Part shown: positions 12,075 through 24,330 of the stretch, piece by piece
How the letters are laid out: each line of letters begins with the position of its first letter
Position numbering within the stretch: the first letter of the stretch is position 1
DNA from: Viscum album
Taxonomy: Eukaryota; Streptophyta; Magnoliopsida; Santalales; Viscaceae
Assembly (NCBI GenBank): GCA_963277665.1
Contig: OY728143.1
Location: 1,120,214,110 to 1,120,278,109 of the forward strand
Direction: 5' to 3'
Length of the DNA: 64,000 nucleotides
Program-made: the position numbers and the translations under genes
Notes under the pieces: generated by a model
What the model saw: only the letters and a program-made list of their open reading frames with translations
The model's database searches: none
What the model was told of the DNA's origin: nothing

Positions 12075-14247
12075 GTGTAACATATCATTACCATCTCTAA
12101 AATTTATCCCTTTTATCTAATTGTATTCCTTTTTTTGGTTCAATCATAAAATTATTGGCGATGGGTGGAATTGTTTTATGGAAAATGATCTAATTTTCAG
12201 GTGTTTATGTTTTTTTAATTAATGGAGATGGGTACAAATATGTTACTATCATAACAGGGGTACTCCCCATGTTTGGAGAGTTCATAATGTTTCTTGGGTA
12301 TTCTTATAATAATTTATTTTTTATTATTCTTTGTGATATCATTCCATTTAACTAGTTTACATTTCATGTCTTTGTTTTATATGATCATGTCCTGACCTTA
12401 AAATATATCATGAAAATTCCATTCCATGTAAAGATCACATGTAGTGAAATGAAAAAACCTACTATTTTATAAAAAGGTGATGGTTGAGTCAGTATACTTA
12501 AGCATCATAGATTACATGACCTTTAATGGGATTATATTTTATGTTATATTCACTGGTAAGTATTTTAATGAGATACATGGTTGATTTTTTATTCAATCAT
12601 ACTATATATCCCAACTATTGACCTTGAGACCTCAGGGGTGATTTTGGGGGTCTGTCATCTATTAGAATAACATCAATCAGAAATAGTTCTCTATTGTGGT
12701 GGTATTTAGTATTTGATGGTGAGGAATACTCATGTTTCCTCATTTCCTATAGTTGTGATAGTGAAAATTCATGAGGTTATTAGATCAGCTGAGCATGTGA
12801 GGTATTTCTATTATTTTGTTTCTAGATCAATTCTTTGATCTTGTTCTGGGGGAGGATCCATTACTGGTTGTAGTGTAGTGAGTATGTATTATTGAGTTAT
12901 ATTTTCATATTTCCACTAATCTATACATTTTTTCAAAATGGAATCATTATTTTAATGTGTCGATTCATTATTGGGCCAATGTTGTCGTCATTGTTTTCTT
13001 CATTGTTTGTGGATCCCACTGTGGGCTTGAGCGACCCACGTCATTATGTAGGTGGTTCTATCTATAACCTAATTTGGTAAACTATATAAATTTTGTTTTT
13101 GAAAAATTCTTCAATAAATTAAATTTCATGCCGGACTCATTTAGTTGCGTATATGGAAATGGGTGTTTGATAACAAATGTTTTCTACCGTGTTATTGAAT
13201 ATTAAATGGGATGTTCAAATAATTTTAAAATGGTTCTCAAAAAAGGTTTTCAAAATTTGTTTAGAAATTTAAACACATAGGAAGACTTGCTTACATAGGT
13301 GGATAGTGTAGTAATAATCCTCATCCACTATTTGGTGGTTCACTCAGAGGGTTGTCCTTTACTTCCTAGCCTAGTTTTCTTAGTGTCATTTTTTCTTATC
13401 AGGGGATTCATAAACTGGTATTTTCCTCTACGCTCTAGATTTTATTCAACTGTTTAGAGACTTGATTCATGTGATTTCCTATTGCTGTTCTTTGTGTCTG
13501 AGTTATCATCACCTAATGTCATCCTAGGTATGATGATACCTATTCTTTGGATTGTAATGATTTCGATAAACATTAAGGAATTTTATATGATATAAGATAC
13601 ATGATTTAGTTTGATTTGATATATCTTATATTATATATATATATATATGAAATGCATTAAAATTCATTTACCTATTTTATTTGGAAATGTGAAAGAGGGG
13701 AAATTAAATAAATCTTATATGGGTTAGATATAAAATTGTATAATTTTATTTCAGGAATCATTTTATTTAATGTTATGAAACATTGTAATTTTGTACAAAG
13801 ACTTATTATAGAACAAATATATGGGATACTATTGAGCCTATTATAACATAACTTGTGCACCCCTTTAGCAGTCTGTAGAATTTGTTATGTCATTCTATAC
13901 AGTGAAAGGAAAGGTGGCACAATAAGTTGTTGATGTTTTCTTTCAATTGGGAATGGATTGCTTGTGTTGAGATGGGGTACGTTTTTCCACTCTATCACAT
14001 ATAGACTATTAGAGTAGTGATTTTTGTTTTATCATCCATTATAGTTAGAAATTACTCTTAGAGATTATTTTTCTACAGTTTTAGTTGTATCAATTCCATT
14101 GTTCCCATCAGTTATGAAATACATAAATTCATGTTTTCATTCAATTTTTATTTTTTTATATGAATATAATACATGTTGACTGTATTTTGTTGGGTGAAAT
14201 CATTCCTTATGGTTTTTGATTGATGTTTAGGTTCTAGTATCCAAAAT
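12075..14247 (+). repeat. Candidate R2 5' LTR
   Basis: The left boundary is guessed from agaggg|TGTAAC at 12075, which has the LTR-start form used by the other elements here. The right boundary is set by a primer-binding-site-like sequence at about 14249. The length (about 2.2 kb) is acceptable for this family, but I could not align it convincingly to another LTR. No coding sequence is recognised inside. The purine run before 12075 would fit better with a 3' LTR start, so the interpretation is weak. Confidence 0.3.
13631..13648. repeat. (TA)n microsatellite
   Basis: Uninterrupted TA dinucleotide run in AT-rich non-coding DNA. Confidence 0.9.
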
Positions 14248-14248
14248 T

Positions 14249-14262
14249 TGGGTATCAAGAAC
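14249..14262 (+). other. Candidate decayed primer-binding site of R2
   Basis: TGGGTATCAAGAAC resembles the initiator tRNA-Met complement TGGTATCAGAG with one extra G and one extra A. It lies about 420 bases before the first gag-like codons of R2, a normal distance. The match is imperfect. Confidence 0.35.
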
Positions 14263-14670
14263 AACCTTTATATCTGTGACATATAAGGTTAACTAATAGT
14301 CCAAGAGGTGCCTCGGTTAGGTTCATCATAATTATTATTATCCATGGTGGTATTTTCCCAGTGTTCATAGTATTCAAATGTTTGGTAGAATCAAGATAGA
14401 TTTTTTTGAACATGAGAGGTAGGTTTTGGTGTGTCCATGTCTAACACATTCTTTAATGACACTCTTGTTACAATTGGTCATTTGGATGGTTGTCTCATGT
14501 TTGATTTTTTTATCTTAATATATTGTTTTTCTTATATTATTTTATTTTGATCAATGATTAATCAATTATATGATCATTTATTCTATTTTAGTGTGTAGTT
14601 AATATATCTCCCATACGGGTTTCTTTGGTTCCATAAAAGGTGGAATTGATTATCCTCAAGAGAATCCTTC

Positions 14671-15560
14671 TATGGATTACAGTTTTATGAAGACTATCAT
14701 ATCTGAAATTCATGATATCTAACATAATGTATTAAATGTCCAAAACTCATTCGATGGGTCATATCCTAGAGATGTATGAGGTGGGTATCGATCATAGGAT
14801 TTCTTTCATGTGAATCCACCATACATTAATGGTGAAAACGAATATCTAGTGGTAGATGAATAACATGAAAATAACGACCAAACATTTAATTTTTTGGTTA
14901 CAAATGATATAATCAAGTGATGTGCACATCTTTTTGACATGAGGCACCCAACAAGTGTTGGTTGGATTGTATGGTACTAGATTACATGAAACTGGGATTG
15001 TACTAGAAGGATGTCAAGAATATCTTTTTCTATTAGAATTTCTTATATTTATAAATGGTGGTGAGGTATATGGAGTTATTCATTGTATAGTTTTCAGATT
15101 TCTCGTTATTTATATACACCAATCAATTTACGCATATTGTACTTTTTTAATAATATGTTTTAGAGAATGGGTATATTAAAGCTCAAATGTACTTGTAGAT
15201 TTTGGGACGGGATATTATATCATTGGTATTTTTTCTTAAACATTTAAACTACGTAGAGATAGTAGATAAGGTTATGAGGGATGTGATAAATATGGAATAT
15301 ATGTTTTACTATTCAACCCCATCCATTTAATATAATCTAAGATTCAATGGTGGTCCAGGTAAAAAAAGATTATGGAATTATCATCGAATGAGTGGTGGAG
15401 GTTGTTCTCAACAACATGCCCCTTCAAAAACATCAAGTATAGATTGATGTGTGCCTCTAACTTTCTCTTATTGTGGAATGATCAGACTCACAATGTGTTC
15501 TTATTCTTCACATATATATGTGTGTAATATCTATGGACATTGTGGTCATAAACAACATAT
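14671..15560 (+). pseudogene. R2 gag pseudogene
   Basis: Plus-strand translation with stops gives NPPYINGENEYLVVDE followed by FNFLVTNDIIK and CAHLFDM near 14810-14940. This matches the gag segment with a PPxFxG start, a W-L-x-x-I-E-x-I-F helix and a K-V-x-C-A block. Farther on, 15450-15570 has Cys/His-rich fragments (YCGMIRLTMC, CNIYGHCGHKQH) at the place expected for zinc knuckles. The reading is broken by stops and frameshifts; assignment rests on order and spacing before the protease. Confidence 0.5.
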
Positions 15561-15729
15561 CTAAATATATATGTTGACTCCTTGATATTGATTGGGATCA
15601 CTAGCTCCTAAGTATACTGTGGTGTAGTCAAATTCTTCATGGAAAATTTGAATTAATCTATAATCCTCTTGATTGAATAAACATTTAAATATATATGATA
15701 ACATTATGGTGGTAGATTTGGGTCAATTT

Positions 15730-16060
15730 AATATGATAGGTACCCTATTTATTGAATCATCATTAGTTAATTATTAATTTGATTGTGGTGATTCCATTTT
15801 GTTTATACTTTTTGGTTTTTCTTGATATTATTTATCCTCCAACTAATCACATTTTAATTATTATGGAGATAGAAACACCTCTTGGTAAGAGTAATGAAAA
15901 GGGTTTTCAATGAAATTATTGTTGACTATTTGTTGTTGATGGTGATTTAGTAGTGGATTTTCTTATCCTTGACATAGCTTTGTTTGACATCATCATCATG
16001 ATGTATTGTCTTATTTTCCCCCATGATGAGGTTTATTGTTATCATCAATGTGTCTAATTT
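15730..16060 (+). pseudogene. R2 protease pseudogene
   Basis: GTLFIESSLVNY near 15750 corresponds to the LFDSGASHSF-type active site; D is now E and G is S, so catalysis is lost. About 60 codons later FLILDIALFDIIIMMYCLIFPHDE matches the block that normally reads VILGMDWL. It lies directly upstream of RT in the normal gypsy order. Confidence 0.6.
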
Positions 16061-16195
16061 TATGTGTATGATCTGAACTCATAGGTATATTCAGTATATT
16101 TGGATAAGAGTTTTAGTCATGAGCGATCCTCTCTCCTAGATATCAGGAGTTTTTTTTCTATTGTAGCTATAGAGCTCGATGAAATTTATTCTTTT

Positions 16196-17090
16196 TTTAT
16201 TCATCCAAAAATTGTTTAGGACATTCCTGAACATTTCCCATATGATTCCAATTTAAATACTCTAGGGAGAGAGATGTAGATATTAATATCAACTTATTAC
16301 TAGGTAAACAATATGATTTTGATACATTCATAATGTATGGAAACTGTGGAGCTAAAAGAGTCCAATATTGTGTTGAATGATCTGATGGGGTAGTGTTATG
16401 ATCACCCAAGTGTTTCACATTGGGAGGCCCCAATGCACTTTTCCAATAATGTATATGGTTTACTATGATTATGTGAGGACTATTAGAACATGAAATAGAT
16501 GATGATAAAGAACAAGTACCCTTTTCCCATGTGGATGATTTTTATGACCCATCAAAGGGGAATAGTGGTTTTCAACGATTGATCTTTCATTTGGTAATCA
16601 TCGACTGAATGTTTGGGAGTTAGATGTAAAAAATATAGATTTTAGGAGTAGGTATGTCTATTAAAAATATCTTATGATGTCATTTGGCCCGAGTAATTAT
16701 CATGATGTTTTTATGGATTTGATAAACTAGATAAGCAATTAGTATATTGACACATTTATTTTATTGTTCATGGTTGATATCTAGGTTTATTCTAGATCAA
16801 ATTGAGATAAGAATCACCATTTATGTTTTGTTCAATAAATAATGAGAAATAAATGTTTCTATGGAATTATTCTTAAATTTAATTTCTAGATTAAAGAGGA
16901 TAATTTCTTAGGAAATGTAATTTCTGAGAATGTAATATCGGATGATGCTAAAAAGATGATGTTTTTCTCATTATGAGAATATTCAGGGAATGGATTTGAA
17001 CTTAAGAGCTTCCTTGGTATTTCTAGAAATTATCAATGGTTCATTAAGGATTTATTAATGTGGGTGCCACTTTTGAATGGTCGTATATGG
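16196..17090 (+). pseudogene. R2 reverse transcriptase pseudogene
   Basis: Ordered RT blocks can be followed over about 300 codons: PEHFPYDSNLNTLGREM (start), HPSVSHWEAPMHF, KNKYPFPMWM, FRSRYVY, KYLMMSFGPSNYHDVFMDLIN, then the active-site region LLFMVDI and FLGNVISENVISDDA, and finally RSFLGISRNYQWFIKD. The F-x-DD active site reads F-M-V-D, so the first catalytic aspartate is lost. Numerous stops are present. The neighbours are protease upstream and RNase H downstream. Confidence 0.8.
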
Positions 17091-17094
17091 AATG

Positions 17095-17545
17095 GGGTGA
17101 AATTAAAATGGGGTGAAATTTTTTGGTCTTCACTCGAATAATTTAAAATAAATATAAAATCAGCTCATATTATAATCATACCTTATCCTAGAATTGGGTA
17201 TGTGGTTTTATTTGATTATTTTTGGGATGGTTTGGGTTTTGTTATAATGTTGTATTATAAAAAGTAGCTTAAATACACTTAAAATTTTACTAGATAAAAG
17301 GTAGTTACACATTCATGATTTGGAGCATATTTTTTTATGCATGATCTTAAGTACTGATCTGAAAATCTTTTTTGGTTAGAGGTTCTCAGTATTTTATGTA
17401 AAAAAGCGTTTGATCTCTAAAATTTATCATTTGAAGTTGAATCTATATCACTTCGGATTAGACGATACCATCATATGTTTGACATCAAAATATCCTACAC
17501 ACAGGGGAAGGAAACATTTCTTGTAGACACTCTTACAAGTGTTGT
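17095..17545 (+). pseudogene. R2 RNase H pseudogene
   Basis: The plus strand reads GYVVLFDYFWDGLGFVIM, matching the block that normally contains D-A-S-x-x-G-L-G-x-V-L. Further on RIRRYHHMFDIKISYTQGKE plus DTLTS matches the RRW-x-E-L...Y-x-PGK...DALSR end. Stops separate the blocks. It belongs to R2, following RT without a gap. Confidence 0.7.
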
Positions 17546-17639
17546 ACCTTTTCAGGATGTTTTGGAATTGAAGGAATAATAGAACCTTATATAGGTATTT
17601 AATATGTTTTATTTAGATATTGAAGAGGATGTTTCCTTT

Positions 17640-18015
17640 GTTTTTATGAACAATTTTAATTTATCATTATCCATCGTTGATGTTTTTCTAAAGGGACGAT
17701 AATGGGATGAAGAGTTTAAAGGATATTTGGAAATATTATATGGTTGGGAGACCATTTCCCATTGTACTTTGTCTATAGATGGAATTATATGTTTTGGAGA
17801 ATTTATTTATATTATATTATCTATGGAGATATTTGTTTTTTATTATCATATTTCTTCATGGACGATTCGTCTAGGAAAAACTAGGATGTATTATGCCATG
17901 AGACAATAGTTCTAGTGTCTAAGTTTGAAGCATGAAACTACTAATTATGTGTCTCTATAAGAATATTCCTCCTTCTAGATTAACAAAAGATTTTTATTTC
18001 CATCAATCATCAGAT
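17640..18015 (+). pseudogene. R2 integrase N-terminal (zinc-binding) part, interrupted
   Basis: DGIICFGEFIYI is followed by HISSWTIRLGKTRMYYAMRQ and, after a stop, CLSLKHET. These correspond to the DGIL-x-F block, the H-x-H segment and the CLxC-Q-Q-K-AEH segment of the HHCC zinc-binding domain; one His and one Cys are replaced. The match fades near 18015. The catalytic core of the same frame order reappears at 31176, after R3. Confidence 0.7.
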
Positions 18016-18490
18016 TAAATTATTAAATACATCCCATGTTAATACCCTTTCAAGTTGTGGTGGAAGTAGGTGTGTTCAAGGAATTTCTGAACCCTAGAGA
18101 CTGTAATTATTGAATAAATGACAAGCCTCATGCTTTGTATAAAATTTATGGGGATATACACATGATTATAAATAACTATGAGATGCTAGATTGTGTGAAG
18201 CTATAGGCTTCATGGTTTTTCAAACTGTCTAAATTGAGGAACACAACCATGTAGGAGTAGTTGTAGTCTTTGACAGAGGTTTTTTGAACATTTATTACAT
18301 GGTTAGTCAACCCATGTGTAGGGACCATGTTGGTTCCCCCTAAAGAAATAGTGGGTGCATGGTTTGAAAACCGAAGAGGCCAAAACATGCATCCTAGTAA
18401 AAATGATGTAGTATAAAAACTTCCCTAAATTATTCTTATTATAAAAAATAGTTTTCGAATTTTTCCACCATTGGAATCCTTGGGGTTTTG
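18016..18490. other. Unexplained 475 bases between R2 integrase and R3
   Basis: Only about 150 bases of integrase should separate the zinc-binding part from the core, yet 475 bases here and about 1.4 kb at 29731-31175 lie between them besides R3. I recognise no domain. It may be the flank of another insertion into which R3 jumped. Confidence 0.4.
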
Positions 18491-21400
18491 TGTAATGCCC
18501 TGACCCTAGTTACTCAGAGTCGGTGCATTATTACATAACATTTTCATGATCACAAAATATCAAATCTTGATAGGCCGATTAGTTTAGTAGCCATAAAAAC
18601 ACTAGATATATTCATAAGTCTTTCAATACATCATAAAGTAAAAAAACTAAAACAACATCTTGTCTTCATATCCCCTCATACAATCACTGCATGTCATTCA
18701 TAAAATACTTCTTGACATCCTGGAAAAATAAAACATTGAAAGGGTTGAGCTCAGATGCTCAGTAAGGATAACAATATAGCAAAAACTTTCATAAATAAGC
18801 ATAAAAATTTAAGGCAATGTATAGCTAAAACAAAAGCCTTTTAAACATTAACTTCAGCATAATATGGCAAAGAGAAAATGAAATAATTCCATTTAATTAT
18901 TCACAAGGATATTCTACTAGTCGAATATTCACATGCAATATCAATAACCACTTTCATAAGGATGGAATGCATAATGCCAAACTATCATAACCACATAGTC
19001 AAGGCCATGTGCCATGACTACAAATAAGATTTTGGTCAAGGCCTTGTCTCAAGAAACTAGTTTTTCTCCTAATACCAACTGATGCATCGAGGAGCTATAG
19101 CGGGCTCCACCCATCACTTATTAAGTCCAATGCATTCCACATGTGAATAGGTTTAAACATAACATAAACATTCGTATTAAAACTAGCATACGAAATGTCA
19201 ATACTTTCTCCATAAACAAGGAATGGTATAAAAATAACACATCCATAGTCAAACATATCACAAAACCTTAAATACAATATGGAAGTTTGGTATCATAACA
19301 AATCAACTTCAAATAAGGTTAAAATCTATCAAAGGATTTTGACATAGATGAAATCAAAACTATTTGAGAGAAATATATCTTTTTTTTTAAATAATTTAAA
19401 AGTAAAATAATTATAAAAGAAAACATTTACTTTGAAAATATTCTTATAATCTTTTAAGGGAAGATTCGATGATTTTATAACAGAAGAAAATAGTCGCACC
19501 AGCCATATAAGTAAAAAAAAGACATTCTTACCTTAATTTTGTCAAAAAGGTTAAAAAGGACATTGTTTGGAAAACGACGGAAAGATTACTTTATAAACAT
19601 CTTATAAAAAGTCAACAAGGGTATACATAAATTTAACCCATAGTCTATGAAATAGTAAGGATGATTTGAAATACATTTTTAAGAAACATGGATGTTGATG
19701 ATAAAGAGGTCCTAGTAGATAATTACGTACAAACAACCTCGGATAATGAAGAGATTGTGAAATAAACCATTACCTAGTACTTTTCCTTGGTTGAGGGTAG
19801 TTTAACCTCCTGTGTAATGGTGATATAGTTGTTATTAAATGATACAAGAATAATATACATTAATATGATATCATATATGATCTTTTAACATTGATTTGTT
19901 AATAATATCTAAGTATTATCGTCATTACGGGTGTTATCTTACTCGTTTTCTTTTATATTTTTTGTTACATAAGCTGGGTTTTTTAGGGATAGTTTGTATC
20001 GTATTCATATCAAAAATTATATCAAGTCCATAAAAATTATTTTTAATCATCAAATGAGAGTTATACATTCCTGGATACGACGGGGAATGAATCTCATCGC
20101 GTTCGTGGAGACGGTAGTCCGTACGTATGCACGAGCGACAATATCATTCTTTTGATATTAAAATAATATATAACTAGATGTTATATCATATATAAAAAAT
20201 CATTATCATGTTATATTTATTATTTACATCAATTACACATCATTATAACACCCATCCAAATAATAATGTTTTGAATAATAATTACACCATGACGTGGAGA
20301 TGGAAAATCGTACGTACTCACGTATGGTGACATGTCATTCAAAGGATAGATAGAATACTGAATATGCTTGTACCATATTTATAATAACATCGAAGTATGT
20401 AGAGGATACTGGATTTATTATTTTATAATTTAAATAACAATTAAAGAAGAATTTTATGAAGAAAGGAACTTGAAAGAGGGTGGTGAAAACATTACCTCTT
20501 CTTCGGATTCTTCCTTTTGATTTAATCAAAAGGGATCCATAGGTTGGATTTCTGAGCAAACGAAGGACTCTATGTTGAAGTGATGGAAGTTGAGAGAATA
20601 TTAGGGAAGGGTTTGGCTGATCCAAAATTCTTTGATGGTGTTAATTAGATGTATGGGGAAGTTCCATTTTATAAGAGGGGTGAGAGGCACCTTAAGAAAA
20701 CCTAGAAATATTATTTTATAATAAATTCATATTCAGTTTCTAATGGCTCCAAAGTGGATTATGTAAGGTATAAGGTGGTTATAGGTCGAAAACCACTCAA
20801 CCAATAGGTTTTAGATAGGTTTGGGTCACTATATTAACTTTATATTTTTGATTTAACTCTTAGTTAAATAGTTTGATATTTACCATGTCTCTTTGTAATT
20901 TTTTATTATATAGTCAATAAACATACTATAAACTTTCAAGAGACCCCAATGTGGTCCATAAATAATACTCCTATCATTATATATGTCCTTTGGCCAATAC
21001 TTAGATTTTTAGGGATAAAATATCAATTAATAATATAATATTTGTTTTAAAAACTTCTTTATTTGAATTTTGACACTATTTAATAATTTATTTTTGTTAA
21101 AGTATTAAAAATTTTGTGAATTCTAGAAAAATTAATCTTGAAATCCTAACTTGTTATATTTACCAATAAATTTTTTTATGTCATTAAAACATTCAAATTA
21201 TATTTATTTTAACATTTATAATACTAATTGTTTGATTCTTTCATTAATAAGGAAAATAATGTATAATTATTGTGTCATAAATAAATTTACCTATTAAATG
21301 TCTAAAAATTATAAATAAAATTCAATTATGTAGGAAATATTTTTATCTTTATAATGAATATTTATAGTCGAAAATATAACTTATATAAACCTTTGTAAAA

Positions 21401-22259
21401 ATTGATTTTCTTAAAGATACATGTTTATGTCAATTTTGTATTTACTTTAACTAAATTAATATAAAGTGTCATTATCACTTACAGGTGGATCCATGGGGTC
21501 CCAAAATCGACCCAAAGATACCCATTATATGACATGTATCAACCAATAGGGTTAGGATACGTTTTAGGGTAATTTAGTGTTATTATAATATTATTTGTTT
21601 ACCCTTATTTACCGGATTAACCCTTTAACCATGGTAAATAAAATATTTACCGAATTAATTATTCAAAATGTCTAAAAATAAAAGTTACCTATTTACAAAA
21701 TTTGGACCTCGTGATTCTAAATATGGAATCAATTTTTATAAATTCAAAACATAAAAGTGGTAGGAATTAATTTAAAATTAATTCCCATTGTTTAAACAAA
21801 AAGCGTGTTTTTAAGAGATAATAAATATCAAAAGATTGGCACTTACTTATGTCCAATTTAAATGTGAAATTATGTCCAATGACCAACATTGGATTAAATG
21901 GTAAAAATATAATCTAATTATACTATAAAATCAATCAAATTCATAATTTATCACTATTAATTATTTCGATTAAAAAAGTTGTTTTTAATCAAAATATAGT
22001 AATTTTCACTATTCATCAAAAAATATGAAAGTTATCTGAAAAGTACCAAAAATTCACCCTAAGATAATTTTGATATTTCATATCCAAAAATGAAGTCCAT
22101 TTTGAAAGATAAAATTTATAAAATTCCAATAAGTGGGTATTTCTATTCATAACGGCTAGTTTGATTGGTTGTGGTGTGTGTTGGAACTCGAAGTTCCATA
22201 CAACACACGCTACTGTATTATTAAAAGGGAAGCATACCGTGGAAGCTTGGGGTGTTACA
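18491..22259 (-). repeat. R3 3' LTR (about 3.8 kb)
   Basis: The low end TGTAATGCCCTGACCC resembles the start of the R5 LTR (TATAATGCCTCAGACCC at 37584). The high end ggggtgttaca at 22259 is followed by a polypurine tract complement. A small hairpin, gagc-tcagat-gctc, lies at 18747-18760. The part from about 20340 to 22259 aligns with 26987-29730 in the other LTR (anchors: aaggatag, attacctcttcttcg/attaccttatcttcg, atattattttata). The two LTRs differ by several large indels, so the left third (18491-20340) has no clear counterpart in the 5' LTR. Confidence 0.65.
20098..20345. repeat. About 190-base direct duplication in R3 3' LTR
   Basis: CGTGGAGACGGTAGTCCG with CGTACGTATGCACG and ATCATTC at 20104-20150 recurs as CGTGGAGATGGAAAATCG, CGTACGTACTCACG and GTCATTC at 20294-20341. 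Both copies contain the palindrome CGTACG. The spacing is about 190 bases. This is an island of CpG-containing sequence in AT-rich DNA. Confidence 0.7.
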
Positions 22260-22275
22260 TTCTCTCCTCCTTTAA
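22260..22275 (-). other. R3 polypurine tract
   Basis: On the minus strand TTTAAAGGAGGAGAGAA directly precedes TGTAACACCCCAAG, the LTR start. This is an almost pure purine run, the priming site for plus-strand DNA synthesis. Confidence 0.8.
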
Positions 22276-22284
22276 AAAATTTCA

Positions 22285-22520
22285 TCCTCTAATTTTATAT
22301 AATACTACCACGTGAAAAGACCTGGGTGGTGCTTCATCATAAGTTCCTCGGGTTCTCATGTTTCCTCTTCCATCTTATGGTTTCTCCATAAAACTTTTAC
22401 CAGAAGAGTCGTCTGGTTTCTCAACACTTGTTCTCCCATATCAAGAATCTTGAAAGGATATTCTCAATAAAACAGATCGATTTTCAATTCTAATTCCTCA
22501 TAGGTGAGTACATGCGTTGG
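22285..22520 (-). pseudogene. R3 chromodomain at the pol C-terminus
   Basis: The minus strand reads PFKILDMGEQVLRN, TTLLVKVLWRNHKMEEET and EPEELMMKHHPGLF. This is the full order of a chromovirus chromodomain, with the ...VLWRNH...E-E-x-T-x-E segment clear. The tryptophan normally following E-E-x-T is replaced by R. Such domains are thought to bind modified histones and steer integration. One or two stops lie upstream. This is the main reason for calling R3 a chromovirus. Confidence 0.8.
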
Positions 22521-23620
22521 GTCAGGCATGTATTTTCTCAACAGTGATACGTGGAACACATCGTGAACTTTGGAGAGACTTTGCGGCATTGCCAAACAGT
22601 ATGCTACAACCCCAATTCGTTCTAGAATTTAGAATTGTTTGATTTACCTGGGACTCAATTTTCCCTTCTTACAGAAATGTATAACAACCTTCCATGGAGA
22701 TACCTTCAATAAAACATGATCTCCAACCTGAAATTCCAAATCCTTCCTCCGGTTGTCAGAATATCTTTTCTTCCTACTTTGAGCTGCTTTGATGTGGGTT
22801 TAGATCACCTTCTCCTTTTCCATCATTTCCTCCACCAGTTCTAGGCCTATGAGTTTTCTTTCACCAACCTCATCCCAACAGGTTGGTGTGCGACATCTCT
22901 TTCCGTATAATGCTTCATATGGTGCCACCTGAATACTCGAATGGAAGCTATTGTTATAGGAAAATTCTACCATAGGTAAATATTGATCCCACATACCCTG
23001 AAAGTCAAGTGAGCATTATCTAATCATGTCTTCTAAGGTTTGAATAGTCCGTTACGATTGTCCTTCTAATTGAGGGTGGTAAGCAGTGCTCAAACGATGT
23101 TCAGTATTTGGGGCTTTCTGAAGACTTTTCTAGAATATTGATGTAAAACGTGGATCACGATAAAAAACAATCAATATGGGTCCTCCATGAAGTCTCTCAA
23201 CTTCCTTAATATATAGTCTTGTTAGACGTTCTAGTTGTAAATCTTCCCTTATAACAAGAAAATGTGCTAACTTGATAAGTCAATCAACAATGACCCATAT
23301 TTCAACATTCCTTCTTGGAGTCTTTGGTAGTACCATGAAAAAGTCCATCATAATATTATACCATTTCCACTCAGGTATGGGAAGAGGTTTCATGACTCCT
23401 CTAGGCTGTTCCCTTCCAGCTTTCATTTGTTGAGAAACCATACATCTTGACACAAAATCAGCAATCTCACTCTTCATGTTGTCCCACAAAAAATGTTCCT
23501 TCAAATATCTATATATTTTGTTGCTCCCAGGGTGTATAGAGAAATTGGAACTATGTGAATCATCCAAAAATTCTCTTTTTAGATCAGGTATATTAGGAAC
23601 ACAAAGTCACTTCCAAAATT
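22521..23620 (-). pseudogene. R3 integrase pseudogene
   Basis: The HHCC domain reads DDSHSSNFSIHPGSNKIYRY, then FVSRCMVSQQMKAG; the last zinc cysteine is S. Core: WYNIMMDFFMVLPK keeps the first catalytic Asp; the SDRD block reads FYRDPRFTS, so the second Asp is lost. The Glu codon before RTIQT is a TAA stop (near 23055). Further blocks are WDQYLPMVEFSYNN, APYEALYGKRCRTP, DHVLLKVSPW and VHDVFHVSLLRKYMPDP. The domain order and length are normal for a gypsy integrase. It is inactive by at least two independent changes. Confidence 0.85.
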
Positions 23621-23869
23621 TAAAAATTCCGTCTTCATACACAAAGTCACTCAATCTCCCATAATTCACAGCTTTAATCTTCTTTTTATACTCTTCAACA
23701 TCGGTCTGGGAACAATTTATCCTTTCTAGTAAAGATGGTTTGGAAACCATTTGAAAATGTATTGATGATTCACCTTCCATGGTGATTCCCATATCCGTCT
23801 TTAGTAGATTCATGTATATAAGATCCTTTTCAACTCTCATATTGTTCAAAACTCTCGGATCCTTTCTAC

Positions 23870-24330
23870 TCAAAGCATCTTCCACCTTATTTTCCTTCCC
23901 CGGGTGGTAGTGTATCGTGAAATCATAATACTTGAGTAATTCAATCCATCTCCTTTGGTTCAAGTTGAGTCCTTTCTATGAGAAAATATACTTCAAACTC
24001 TTGTGATCAGTATAAATCTCACATTTTTCACCATAGTGATAATTTCTCCATATCATCAAAGAAAAGATTACAGAAGCTAACTCAAGATCATGAGTTGGAT
24101 AGTTTTTCTCTTGAATTTTCAGCTATCATGATGCATAGGCAATAAACCTATCATTCCACAAAAGGACACAACCAAGTCCTTTCATCGATGCGTCACTATA
24201 AATAACAAACCCGTCATTCCCCGATGGTAGAGTTAATATAGGAGCGTTGACTAATATTCTATTCAGTTCATCAAAACATTCTTCACACTCTTTTTTCCAA
24301 TGAAATTTAACCCATTTACGTGTGAGCTTT
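23870..24330 (-). pseudogene. R3 RNase H pseudogene
   Basis: Blocks on the minus strand: [17 protein letters not shown], then after a stop [14 protein letters not shown], then [15 protein letters not shown] and WIELLKYYDF, and YHPGKENKVEDALSR. The acidic residues of SDAS, the DLE block and YTDH are all visible, so this domain is well conserved apart from its stops. Confidence 0.85.

Noticed and set aside
13930..13990. Plus-strand reading DVFFQLGMDCL, like a gypsy protease block
   Set aside because: A better R2 protease lies at 15730-16060 in the right order; this isolated match is upstream of the candidate primer-binding site and has no neighbouring blocks.
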